A DNA stretch of 64,000 nt from Cristatella mucedo. Taxonomy: Eukaryota > Bryozoa > Phylactolaemata > Cristatellidae. The position numbers were made by a program, and so were the translations under genes. Shown here in pieces: positions 35,880-62,168 of the stretch. The stretch is from contig WPIO01000082.1 in the NCBI GenBank assembly GCA_009760855.2, forward strand, positions 969,001 through 1,033,000, read 5' to 3'. Below the pieces are notes generated by a model. The model did no database searches and was not told the DNA's origin. It saw only the letters and a list, made by a program, of their open reading frames with translations. The first letter of the stretch is position 1. Each line of letters starts with the position of its first letter.

Positions 35880-35918
35880 AGATGAGAGAGAGGGAAAGGG
35901 AGGGAGGGAGAGAGGGGA

Positions 35919-35997
<79 letters not shown>

Positions 35998-36042
35998 AGG
36001 GAGGGAGGGAAGGAAGGAAGGAAGGAGGGAGGGAGGGAGGGA
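35880..36042. repeat. (GA)n / GGGA microsatellite
   Basis: About 62 bp of pure GA (near 35929-35990) flanked by GGGA, GGAA and GGAG units. The Arg/Glu frames here are artefacts. Confidence 0.95.
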
Positions 36043-36174
36043 GCTGATGGAACGAAACACTGTGTTGCTAAACCAGCATTTCAAGGTGTTCCTTAGTTCA
36101 GTACCATATGGTATGTGCGATTGTGTTACGGCCGGAGTTCCTAAATCACGATTGTCTTATGGCCGGAGTGCCTG

Positions 36175-36510
36175 TATTATGTTCCGCAGGATCTAGACCG
36201 TGGAACTCACTTCCACAATTCTTACGAAACGACATCTACTTTCCTGCTGCCGACTGTGGCACATCCTTTCCAGCAGTCCTGAGCTGCCACTTCCATGCTA
36301 CTTATTGCGTCAATTACCTTCTTAACTCAGCCATGCTTCTCATTTTCTCTTTGTTGCGTGAGATGAAGTTTATTGGCTACCGAAATCTTACCGAACGCTG
36401 CTTAGGCTTCGAGTGCACTATCGAAAACTCTTCTGCGTAAAACCCTTTTAGTCTTTGTTACTTTGTGGAGAGACAGCCGGAGATGCATTAGGTTTTGTAA
36501 CAGCCTGTAT
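36175..36510 (+). mobile_element. LINE-B copy, C-terminal part plus 3' end
   Basis: Encodes WNSLPQFLRNDIYFPAADCG in frame (near 36200-36260) and stays open to the family stop at 36440. It ends with the ACTTTGTGGAG...GGAGATGCATTA block. The cleanest LINE-B C-terminus in the window. Confidence 0.75.
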
Positions 36511-37595
36511 GGGCCACCCACCTAGGTAACCTTTGCTTTGCTTCCGTGAGACAAGGCAGCGATCATCCTGCCGTTGATGTTGAGATCACCGGGTGGTAGT
36601 AGTGGTACTTGCCTCAGCCAACATAGCTACCTGCTGCACCAGAAACCAGGCTGCCTGCAACTGCTTGTCTTTGTCTTGTCGATGGCAAGCCTCTGCAGCA
36701 TTACTGAGTTAATTAAGGCGTCTTCAAAAATCAGTATGCCACGTACTTGCCAACTGATAGGTAGCACCCACTTACTCCCAGCTGGCCTGCCTCTTGAGAC
36801 GCCTGCCCTGTGTAGGCAGCTCAAATGTGTACTTGCACTTGGATGGTCATATTGTACGCCAGACCCTTACGTCGCACGAAAACCGGTAGAACGATGGACA
36901 TTGCTTGCAGTACGACCGATTCCTTAAATACTAAGCTGGCCTGCTCTGCACGTGACCAATACCACTGAGTGTGTATGCATTAGACCGTTTGGCAGCTTCG
37001 GGAACTAGCCGGCGAGAACTGTTCCAATCGGCTTGACTGTTTTGGTCGATGGCTTCCAAGTTCGACGTGGGTTGGCTACTGAAAACCCAAGTCAGGATCT
37101 GCTGTAAGCAGTGGATTAGGCTTTTTTCCTGACAATGAAAAGGAGCCGGCTCCATGCTCAATCTCTCAGGCAAGGAAATAGAAATGGCTGCTCATAGCTG
37201 GGAGTAGGCTTCTTACTGTGGAGCTCTTACCATCATCGGCCCATTTTGTTTGCTTGTTTTGCCGTCAGCTCACATGCCCGTGCTCTCTAGCCCGTTGGAG
37301 TGTGGGGTCGGATCAGTGCTGAAGGTGCCTTTGGCACCAGAGGCTCAGGTTCAACTCCTGAAAGCCACAAGATTTGCTCTTCGTCTGTCAAAGGAAAATC
37401 TCTTTAGATTCCCCAGTGCTTCCTCCCTGTTATACGAACCCTCCTTGCTGTTCGTTCAGCTGCAAAGTTTGTTTTAGCCATTTGGCTTCCACTGGTGTGC
37501 CAAGGAAAACAACCAGGAGCCTTAACCGGCTCCTGAACAGGCTTAACCGGCTTAGCCTTAAACGGCTGTTAGTAGACTGAGGCTGGCTGCCTGCT
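36511..37595. other. Unassigned DNA
   Basis: No recognisable gene. A B-box-like CAGGTTCAACTCCTG near 37347 could be an old SINE trace. A short GCTTAACCGGCT repeat occurs near 37520-37565. Confidence 0.35.
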
Positions 37596-37599
37596 TTAG

Positions 37600-37925
37600 A
37601 GCTTGAGCAGCTGGCTTGCCCCAGGTAGAGCTTCAACCTCTTGGCATGGCACAGCTGTGTCGTGGCATCCAGGAGACATTTTTCTGAGCTTTATTGGCTC
37701 CGTGTAAAGCATCGAATCGATTTTAAGATCTGCTAGTCGCTCGCTGACAGGTCTCTTCACATGCTCACACCAGTCTCCCTTTCCAAACGCCTTGCTCGTC
37801 AAGTGTGCTCTCTACCACCTGGTCGTCTGCCATCGTATGTCCTTACTGCTCTTTGCACTCAATTGAAATCTTTTGTTGATCGAACCTTCAGTTTGTATGC
37901 ACTGAAAGGCAGAGCTTCTCAGTGA
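37600..37925 (+). mobile_element. LINE C-terminal relic (diverged family)
   Basis: TGGCTCCGTGTAAAGCATCG (WLRVKHR) and the following CGATTTTAAGATC (DFKI) match the LHWLPVKQRIDFKV motif of LINE-A. The PYLS-like and LKSF-like segments that should follow are only partly visible, with many frameshifts. Confidence 0.5.
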
Positions 37926-38399
37926 GCTTGTACTTTTTCCCAAATGCTGTGTATGCTCACTGATGTATGATTCAGTGCATGTTACTAATTAGGGGTCCTA
38001 CGAACCAGTGGCCTCGAGCTACTTCTTGTGTGCTTTGCATGCTTGTCTAGGCAGCATACCTTGCTTGTCATTAGCTCTTTTATTTTATATTCCATCTCTT
38101 GCTGCCAGCTGTAAAGCATCAGAGTAGAGATGCGATTGTATTTGCTCGGCATACAAACGCCTTACTATTATTTTTATTATTATTTGTATGGAAGGTAGGT
38201 TAGTTGAAGAGACCGATCATGGTTTTAATAGGTGCCTAGAGGCTTGCCGTATTCATAAGTTCATCCTGAACGCACGGATTAGCAAATGCCTGTTGTAAGT
38301 AAGGCAGAGGAATGAAAGCCCACAGCAGCCTCAGTTGACCAAAGCTCTGCCTTGGTGTTTGATTGGACAGTGGGCTGCAATGTCCCTTTGGGCTGACTC

Positions 38400-41292
38400 G
38401 TTCGGTATTTCCGGTGGGCTGGCATCATCCTCTTTATGGGTGATTTCAACGTTCACTTCGTGGTTTTGTTTATGTATACCCTAGTCTGTGACAGCACCTA
38501 AATGTTGTTATCTGCCAGTACTACTCTGGGTTCCCTCCCGACCACCGGCTAGCCAATCGGAGAGCAGCTAGGTGTTGGCAACAGCGTCAACGAATCAGAG
38601 CGCAGCGTTCCGGTACCTCAGACGACAGAAGCTGACGAACGTCTGCAGGTGGGCATTGGCGCTTCTGCCGGCTCAGTGTGTAGATGAAATAAACTGGTGG
38701 TGTTCCTCGTCGGCTAGCATGCTGTGCCGCTCGCGACAATAATTCAGACTACACACATTGATAACTTATCTGATGCCTTCAGCACTGAATTTCGTGCATT
38801 GATTGACTCATTGTCTCTTGTGGCTCATGTGCATGGCCCTACTCACATCAAGGGTCGCACACTCGACCAGATTTTTTCATACAACTGCACTTTGTCATCC
38901 CCAATTATTACCAAACCCTGCTTATCTGACTACATGTAAATCTCATTCAATCTACAGTGTGTGCCCACCTCCTCTAAAATAACAGTGAATCGCGAAACCT
39001 CAAGACCCTTGACACTGACGCTGTCCGTGTGAGAATATCTGCTTTGTCTCTGCTGCTCAGTCCTCCCTCTGATCTGATGTCATTGGTAGATAGCTACAAC
39101 ACGAAATAGCTGACATGCTCGACGAGTTTGCACCTCTGACCAAGCGCACTGTACGCCCTCACACAGACGGCCTATGGTTTACCTCAGACATTAAACTAGC
39201 CAGGTCTACTAAGCGCAAGCTTAAAAAATCATGCAAAAGATCAGGACTGACTGTCCATCGACAGGCATATGAAGCCTACTGTAGGTCGTACCAATCGATC
39301 CTAGCAAAGGCCAAGTCTAGCTTCTATAAAACCATTGTTGAATCACAGATGCACAATCCAAAAACGCTGATGTCGATGATCAACCATCTCCTCAACCAAT
39401 CCAAGATTAGCTCCTTACCTGATGATCCTTGTGATGATCTAGCTGATCGCTTCTCTCGATTCTTTGTGCAGAAGATAGACAAGATCAGGGAGTCCATCCC
39501 TGCGATGACAACATCCCCCTAGAATGCTGTTCCCCGATTCCTTGCTGCACCTCAATGTCTACATTAAAGCAGGTCACTAGTGATCTAGTCCTGAAGTTCA
39601 TATCCCAATCAAAGAAGACAACAAGTCCTTTGGACCCTATTCCCACTGTCCTGTTCCTACGTTGCATTGATCTGCTGCTGCCATGCATAACTAACATCAT
39701 TAATATGTCATTAGCCTCAGGTCATGTCCCAGCACCTTTCAAAAAAACTGTAGTCAGGCCACTTCTCAAGAAAGCGACACTAGACCAAGAGAATTTGAGC
39801 AACTACCGCCCAGTCTCCCTTCTACCATTCCTATCAAAGACACTGGAATGGGTCGTGACGACTAGCTGAACTCATATCTTGAAACTTCAAACCTTGCTAG
39901 TAACTTCCAGTCTGGCTTTAGAGCTAATCACTCCACAGAATCAGCATTGCTTAGGGTGTGCAACGACCTACTTAGGAATGCAGACGTAGGGAGTGTGTCT
40001 CTGCTTGTTTTGCTCGATCTTTCGGGAGCTTTTGATACTATCGATCACAAAGTTCTTCTAGAGCGCCTCTCATCTCGCCTGGGCACCACTGGCACTGCTC
40101 TGCAATAGTTCAGGTCCTATCTCCGTGGGAGACTCCAGAGTATTAACGTGATTTAGACAAAGATCGTCCGAGGTACCTCCGAGATATGGGGTACCTCAGG
40201 GCTCCGTGCTAGGTCCGGTTCTTTTCACGGTTTATACTCTCCCTCTTGCTGATGTGATTGCCAAGCTTTGATCGCTCCCAGCCTTCGAGCACCTTGAATA
40301 TTCTCGTGAGAATTCGTGAGCACCTCGAATTTTTACATTTTCGAACATTCTCTCAACTCACTTGCTGCATGTACTGATGACATCCGCACATGGATGGCAG
40401 AAAATTTTCTAAAACTAAACGATGATAAAACTAACTTACTAGTTCTGGGAAAACCAAGTGTGATTCAGAAATTGGAAAGGCTGATGTTCAAAATTGGCTC
40501 TGCCAGCATATCTCTTGTTGAATCAGCTGGAAATCCAGGTGTCATATTCCAAAGTGACATGTCGTTACACGACCACATCAGCTCCACAGTCAAGTCTGTG
40601 CATATGTGACATCCCGTCTTGACTTCTGTAACTTACTGCTCGCTGGCCTACCTGCATATGCAATCAGGCGATTACAGCTGGCGCAAAACTCCTCAGCTAG
40701 GCTTGCCTGTCGTGAGGATCACACTTGCCACATCACACCACTTCTCGCCGACCTGCACTGGCACCCAGTCAAGCAACCGATCGAATTCAAGGTCGGTCAC
40801 TTTTAGGTCACTTCATTCTTTGGCTCCAGCCTATCTCTCAGATCCACTCCCCACCAGACCAAGCATCATACCACCTGCTTTTCGGAATCCAACAGTCTAC
40901 CAATACCTCGTACAAACCTCAAATCCTTCGGAGACCGTGCATTCAGTTCGTATGCTCCCAAAGCCTGGAACTTTCTCCCAACTTGCATCCGAACATCCCC
41001 TGACTTGACCACATTATAAAAGAGATTAAAACACCTATTTAGGACAGCATTTAGTGGGTCCATGTGATTCGTCCTTCATGTGCTTATGCGTGCTGACACT
41101 GTGCATGCTGCCACTAACCACACTTGCATGCTGACCGTGTGCATGTCACCCTAACCATGCTATTCGTGTTGTTTATCAAGCATGATATTACTCACCACTC
41201 AATCGTGTTTACCTTTGCAGCAAATGTAAAGCACCTAGAAAGAGATTGAGTTCTTTGAGGGTGCTTTATCAAGTGCATTATTATTATTATTA
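38400..41292 (+). mobile_element. LINE-A copy, most complete (endonuclease end to tail)
   Basis: Extends furthest upstream of all LINE-A copies. The APE-type endonuclease motif FMGDFNVH is at 38434-38457. After an insertion, the endonuclease C-terminus continues (IDNLSDAFSTEF, THIKGRTLDQIFSYN, to 38939). Then come the linker (39115-39522), RT N-terminal blocks (39555-39869, NLSNYRPVSLLPF), and an RT core broken by stops near 40108 and 40155. The catalytic FYADD segment has been deleted at about 40268. The thumb is at 40370-40610, the C-terminus at 40620-41030, then the 3' UTR and stem-loop, with the (ATT)n tail at 41277-41300. Non-functional. Confidence 0.88.
38465..38756 (+). mobile_element. 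Insertion inside the LINE-A endonuclease; LTR-like
   Basis: About 290 bp interrupts the endonuclease between FNVH and IDNLSD. A part starting TGTTGTTATC (38503) and ending CTACACA (38755) has the TG...CA ends of an LTR. It has two CCAAT-like boxes (AGCCAATCGG at 38550, ACGAATCAGAG at 38588) and an AATAAA at 38687. I could not identify a target-site duplication, so solo LTR is only one option. Confidence 0.4.
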
Positions 41293-43089
41293 TTATTATC
41301 ATTTATCAAACGAACCGATGATCCAGCGACTTACGGACTTGAACCTAGTCCTCTGGCTTGGCTTGAGCCTCGTTCATGGAACGTGGCTAGCCAATGAGGT
41401 GAGACATCATGAGCTCAGTGAAGAGTTTCGTGGTGGAAGCCTGTAGATTTACGAATGACATAACTGACAATGTCTTTGGGAAACACATTTCTGCCGATAG
41501 GCAGTTTGCTGGGCTGATGTAGCTCTGGTAGGTAAAATGCAGCTCCTCTCCAGCCCTTCTTCCTCCTGGTGTTTGTTTGTTGGTATCATTGGTTCTTTAT
41601 GTCATTGCCCAATCAGATTTAACCTCTGCTAATGCAGGCTGCTGCTCCCCTACATCTGGTGACCAGGTGTTGGGTCAGTTCAGTTGTAAATGGTCTGTGT
41701 TTAGGCAGCTGCTGATAGAAGACTGTGCTCCCCATCCGAGAAATTTGATGGCAACGGTCCTCTAAGTGTGTGACTTTTAATTCATGACACATGCCTGACC
41801 TTAACCCAAACTCATAGCCAGGAATTTTGGAGGGAGGGCTATATCATGACCTTCAGTGGCGATGCCAAGATTTTTTTGCTGGATGTGTATTGTCATGCGG
41901 CTTGGAAATGCCTGCCGCCAGTAGCCTCTGACTTGCAGCGGCTCCCAAGTTTACTAGAAACAACTGTGCAGTTGGATGCCTCACTCTTGCGTTTTATTGT
42001 AACTTGTTTTATTGTTCGAGTCTATATCAAAGCCTTTCTCCCTTGCTTACCCAATGAGCCGATCACTGCCCACACGGCTGCCTGATTGCAGGACCGTTCC
42101 TGTTCTATTTCCCTTTAGTCGAACCAAGTTACACTGTCTAGTTCTAGCTTATCTATTGAGTGCTCAAGATGGTGAGACTGGCTATTAAAAAATGAGATTG
42201 CCTTGCTTCCATGTTTAGCCAACACTTAGTCTATGGTTACCTGGCATCAGTTCTGTGCGTTCCCAGTCTTCAGTATGATCGAGGGGGAATGTTTAGTTTG
42301 TCATTCCTATTCTACTCGGACTAGACTTGTTTTACTGCAATTTCAAGACCTGATACTGTTCAATTGAACGGCATCTGAACAATTTTAAATGACAGGTCCA
42401 ACGCTGCAAATATTCAGAATCAGGGAATCCGAGTAAATACTAGACCTTGCATCAGCTGGCTGTAGGGAAGTTTTTTATGAACACAAATCCGATCAGTAAT
42501 TTCTGTAACGATATCCGAAAGCTGCATAGTAAATGTATAGTAAATAGACATATCTTTCTAGTACACATACTTCTATATTAGCATGCAATTGAAACCATCT
42601 TTGGATCTGGTATATATGGCTGGGATAGATGAACATGGCACGTGTATGTAGCATGCTGGAGCAGTAAATTTCAACCTACCACCTCCATGTTTCGTAATAC
42701 TATATTCCAATAGCATGTGCAAGTGATGAAATTAAAGTCATAATACTAGCAAAAAGCCATTCGAGTTATTGTGTATCTAGCGACCAGTATTTAGACTGTT
42801 CTTGTAGTGAAAGGTGCATAGGATAGAGGCCAAGGCAGAGTCCCAGGTAATTAGGGGCCGTAGGGTAGAGAAGCCACGTGAACCATTCGAGATGGATTAG
42901 AAGGCCAATCAGCAGTGGCATGCGGCTGAGCTACTCTCGGCATTACACAAATGAGAATTGCTGAGGATCCAGTTTTACCAGTACTATTGACAGATGAGCA
43001 AAGGTGGCTACCGGTTTACAGAATACATATATGTTACTGCCGTTTTATGTTGATGTTGACTATCCTTCTTAGCTTTTAAAATTTTAGGA
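41293..43089. other. Unassigned DNA
   Basis: No recognisable gene or shared repeat; open frames are under 80 codons. Confidence 0.4.
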
Positions 43090-43345
43090 GATGTACTAAT
43101 GTGTCTGAAAGCCCTCTCAACTTAACACCACTTGGGGTTAGTGACTGCTGGGAGTCACCCTGTGGCTTTAAAACAGAGCTGCATTTGCAGTAATTTAAAA
43201 ATAACGGAACGGCCCGAGGTCGTATGCCATGAGACTGAGAGTAGACAGTTATTGCCTCAGTGGGTTTGATCTCATAGCCTCTGGTTTTATGATTCGGTGC
43301 CTTAACGATTGAGCTACTGAGAAATCTGCCTACCATGCTCAACAG
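43090..43345 (-). mobile_element. SINE-C: tRNA-derived, distinct family
   Basis: On the minus strand, TCAGTAGCTCAATCGTTAAG (A-box region) and TATGAGATCAAACCCACTG (B-box-like) lie about 35 bp apart, as in a tRNA. A unique body follows to about 43090. Only one copy is seen here, so family status is inferred from tRNA-likeness alone. Confidence 0.45.
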
Positions 43346-44534
43346 AGTGCTAGAGCGCCTTGTCTTGAGCACTTCTCACATTCTCGAGCCGAATCCAAAT
43401 GCACCACATGAATGCAAATAATGCCATGCTTGACGTTGTGAGGATGGTGGATTGCCTGGAGGCCTAGCCTTATTTCATGGAACCATGGCCTCAATTGATA
43501 ACAAATCGGTGACGGCTGTTAAATACCTGTATGCACATATACAGGATATGTCTAAACCTGTGCATATGGCTATGTAGGGCCGTGATACTCTCTCTCTATG
43601 TGCATGGCATGGGTCGATGATAAGTTATACCACCAAGGTAAACTTGTATCTAGCAGTGCCAGTGTACTACAATGACAGGGACAGCATCGTTGAAGCTCGT
43701 TGACAGCAAAAGCATTCCGAGGCAGGTGCCAAAGTGATCCTGCCTATTCGCTATGGATAGGACCTATTTTAGATAGATAACCATGAGCTTCGACTGATAA
43801 AGTCAAGCGAAAGGATTGCTTTTTACTCCAGGGGGTAATGCAGTAGAGGAATGAGAGTGGGATGCTGGAGGCATGCCGACCAGGCACCGTCCTCTATTTT
43901 GGAGTCCAGCCTACCTGGCATTCGGTGAAAACTCGGCAGCTGAAAAAATAGGCTTGTATTTGTAGTGGCAGGCAGTCCGACACCTGTTTCGTGATTATCA
44001 AATAATGTAAACAACCTGACAATGTAAGCAAACTGACAGCACGTGTTGTTTTGTACAGTACCGGGCAAGCCCGAGTGGTAGCCGAGCACGAGCTAAGCAA
44101 GAGAATAGTACATTTGAGGCTGCTGCTGCTGCAGTCCCACCTAGGCGTCTGATCCAGCAGGCTCACAGGGATTGGATCCGAGATATGGGGCAGCATTCCC
44201 CTCAACCTTCCTCTCGCCGAGTGTGAGCACGGAAAAGTCAGAAATTTTTGAATCAGTTACGCAGCGTCAGGTTGTGTTGCTAATAGGGTGCCTTCAAGAA
44301 ACTGCTTACTGTGAGAGTTACCAGCCTTGTTCTCTCGACCACTGACAATTCAGATGCCTAGCTCTGCTTCACCAGTCACTGCAATTGCTTGCCAATCCGG
44401 GCTGTCAGTTGCCAGGTGCCTGTAGAGTTCAGCCAACCGCTTTCCTTAATTTACTGCATCGGTCTTGTCTGCATTTCCTGCAAAGCATCCCCACCTACCT
44501 ATGTGCAAGGCATGTAATCTAATGCATCTCCACC
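43346..44534. other. Unassigned DNA
   Basis: No recognisable gene. Overlapping minus-strand frames at 43823-44205 have no motifs. Confidence 0.4.
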
Positions 44535-44860
44535 TGTAACTCAACAAAGCCACAAACACTATGTGGGTGTTATGCAGGAGAGCTTTATATAGTGCATTCA
44601 CAGCCTGAGCAGCTTTGGGGATGCATTTGGTAGCCAACATACTTCATCTCACTCAACAAAGAGAAAGTGGGAAGCATAGCAGAGTCAGGACAGCAGTTGA
44701 GGTAGTGAGTAGCATGGAAGTAGCAGCTCAGGACCACGGGAAAGGATGTGCCGTAGTCGACAGCAGGAGAGTAGCTGTCGAGCACGGACACAAAAAGAAC
44801 TTTGCTTGTCTAAGGGGGTTGCAGCAGCCGTCTCACCCACCTTGCCTGCTGAGTGCATTT
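44535..44860 (-). mobile_element. LINE-B copy, C-terminal part plus 3' end
   Basis: On the plus strand: GTAACTCAACAAAGCCACAA, GTGGGTGTTATGCAGGAGAG, CATTTGGTAGCCAACATACT and GAGGTAGTGAGTAGCATGGA, colinear with the 5.3 kb copy and extending further 5'. The minus frame (44585-44791) encodes GTSFPVVLSCYFHATHYLN-like sequence. Confidence 0.75.
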
Positions 44861-45065
44861 ACACCCAGATAGCAATTATCGGCATCCGTTCACTCACAGA
44901 CCTGCCAAGATAAGGTTTTCAGCTTAGCCTTTTGCCACTGACGTTTCATTCGATTCCTGCGTTCGTTCGTATTCATGTCACTGATCCCCCTCTTACTTTC
45001 TCACCATCCATGGTCCTGTCTTGTCTCTTGGCACAGCTTCTTTGCCACTCTCCTCCTGTCACTTA

Positions 45066-45068
<3 letters not shown>

Positions 45069-45140
<72 letters not shown>
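45069..45140. repeat. (CT)n microsatellite
   Basis: About 70 bp of pure CT on the plus strand, lying between the LINE-B copy and the GC-rich promoter region of the EGF-like gene. Confidence 0.95.
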
Positions 45141-45143
<3 letters not shown>

Positions 45144-45439
45144 GTGTCTACATCTTATTAGCTCTTTCATCTCCCTTGCTTTATCTGGCTGCATCTTTTC
45201 TCTCTTTCCATGGTTCCTCGGTCTGTTGCCAAAGGAATCGAGAACATTTTGAATTTATCAATTGGCCATGCGGTGTTTTCAGCAGTAAATGGAGTGACAG
45301 ACTATTGTCCAAGTTCAATGAAAACTCTACAGTGAACTCAGAAACCCTGTCCACACCTCCACTGCGAGTGCAGAGGGATAACCTTAGCTTTCGATGACCC
45401 ACCAAGAGCCTTTCTTGACGGATGTGACCGGCCTAGTCT

Positions 45440-46414
45440 ATCCGTGAAGACTGCCCAGAATGCTGAGCAGCTGATGGTCCGCTCCTTGGCAAGGCCAGAC
45501 GGCAACCTACAGAGCCAATTGCTACGACACTGTGCTAGCCTAAAAGGGCCAACGAAGCCGGCCAGCGATGCCGTGTGTCATTCTGTACTTCAGCCTCTCA
45601 GCCCGGTCGCTAGTCAGTCTGGCAGCGCGGTCAGCGGGCAAAGACAGCAAGCCACTGCTCCCAGGCGAGAGGCTCCCAGGAAGTTGTCAGGAAGGTGTCT
45701 CGCTGCTGCGCGTGAGCAGGCCGCGTCTGCGTGCGTGCATTCGTGCCACCAGCTCGCGTGTACATCCGTCGCAAGCATTGCCACTGTAGCATAGGTACGC
45801 CTAATAATGCACTAGTGTAGGCGTTCGTGTCACCTGGCTTTGCTTTCCCTCTGAGGCTCTGTCGAGTTCTCTCTGTGCGCCTTTGCCGTCCTTCTTGCTG
45901 ACACAACCGTTAAGGAGGTGAAGGTATCCGAAGGTGTTTTGGCAGCTTCGGGAGGTAGCAATTAGCAGCCCTTTTCTAGGGCTCGGTCTTCTTTGCATTT
46001 TAATTGCAAAGCCGGGGTGTTATTACTCGAGCAGCAGCAGCAGCAGGTAGGAGTGCCCACCAGTGGGGAGCAGCTGGTGGAGCAGCTGGCGATGCCGGGC
46101 GGCCTCTACAGTCGGAGCAGGCCAGTCTGCTCCTGCCGCCGTCGGAATGAGCATAGGGATTGGTCAGAGGAGCATCTGTCACGTGGCAGCACTCGTTCGC
46201 CAGGTCGGTCGGTTTAGTGGCAGCGAGCTTGTTCACCAGGTCGGTCGGTCCAGTGGCAGCGTTCGTCCGCCAGGTCGGTCTGTCAGCTGCACTGCTCTGT
46301 GTCCTCGATAGCTCCGCCCTTGGGTCGCGCAGCTCTTCCTAACGACTGCACTCGGAAGCCGCCCGTCGGGGAGACGGCTTCTGCGCATGGCAGAGTCCAT
46401 TATTTGCAGCTGCC
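45440..46414 (+). promoter_or_regulatory. GC-rich upstream region of the EGF-like ligand gene
   Basis: GC and CpG rise here relative to the flanking repeats and stay high to the proposed first exon. A perfect E-box CACGTG lies at 46180-46185. A roughly 35-bp unit containing GTGGCAGC and CAGGTCGGTCGG is repeated three times (46183-46280). Overlapping long frames (45444-45794, 46063-46311) look like GC-driven open frames, not genes. Confidence 0.4.
46183..46280. repeat. Three-copy ~35-bp tandem repeat upstream of TATA
   Basis: GTGGCAGC occurs at 46183, 46217 and 46253. CAGGTCGGTC occurs at 46201, 46237 and 46271. The unit length is 34-36 bp. Its position 135-230 bp upstream of the TATA box suggests a repeated binding site, though this is not shown. 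Confidence 0.7.
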
Positions 46415-46421
46415 TATATAT
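46415..46421 (+). promoter_or_regulatory. TATA box of the EGF-like ligand gene
   Basis: TATATAT at 46415-46421 predicts transcription start near 46445, which gives a 5' UTR of about 95 nt before the ATG at 46541. Confidence 0.45.
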
Positions 46422-46540
46422 GACTGTCTGTGAGGGCCTGCGCTAGTCCGTCTCTAGGTCCGTCTGCGGTGGCCTGGCTGCCAGCGGCTGACTTTTCCGG
46501 TCTGCCTTCAGTCTCCAGTCTTGCTACTCGCAACAAGGAA

Positions 46541-62168
<15,628 letters not shown>

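Noticed and set aside
35866-36196. Charged Arg/Glu coiled-coil-like frame
   Set aside because: GA microsatellite translation.
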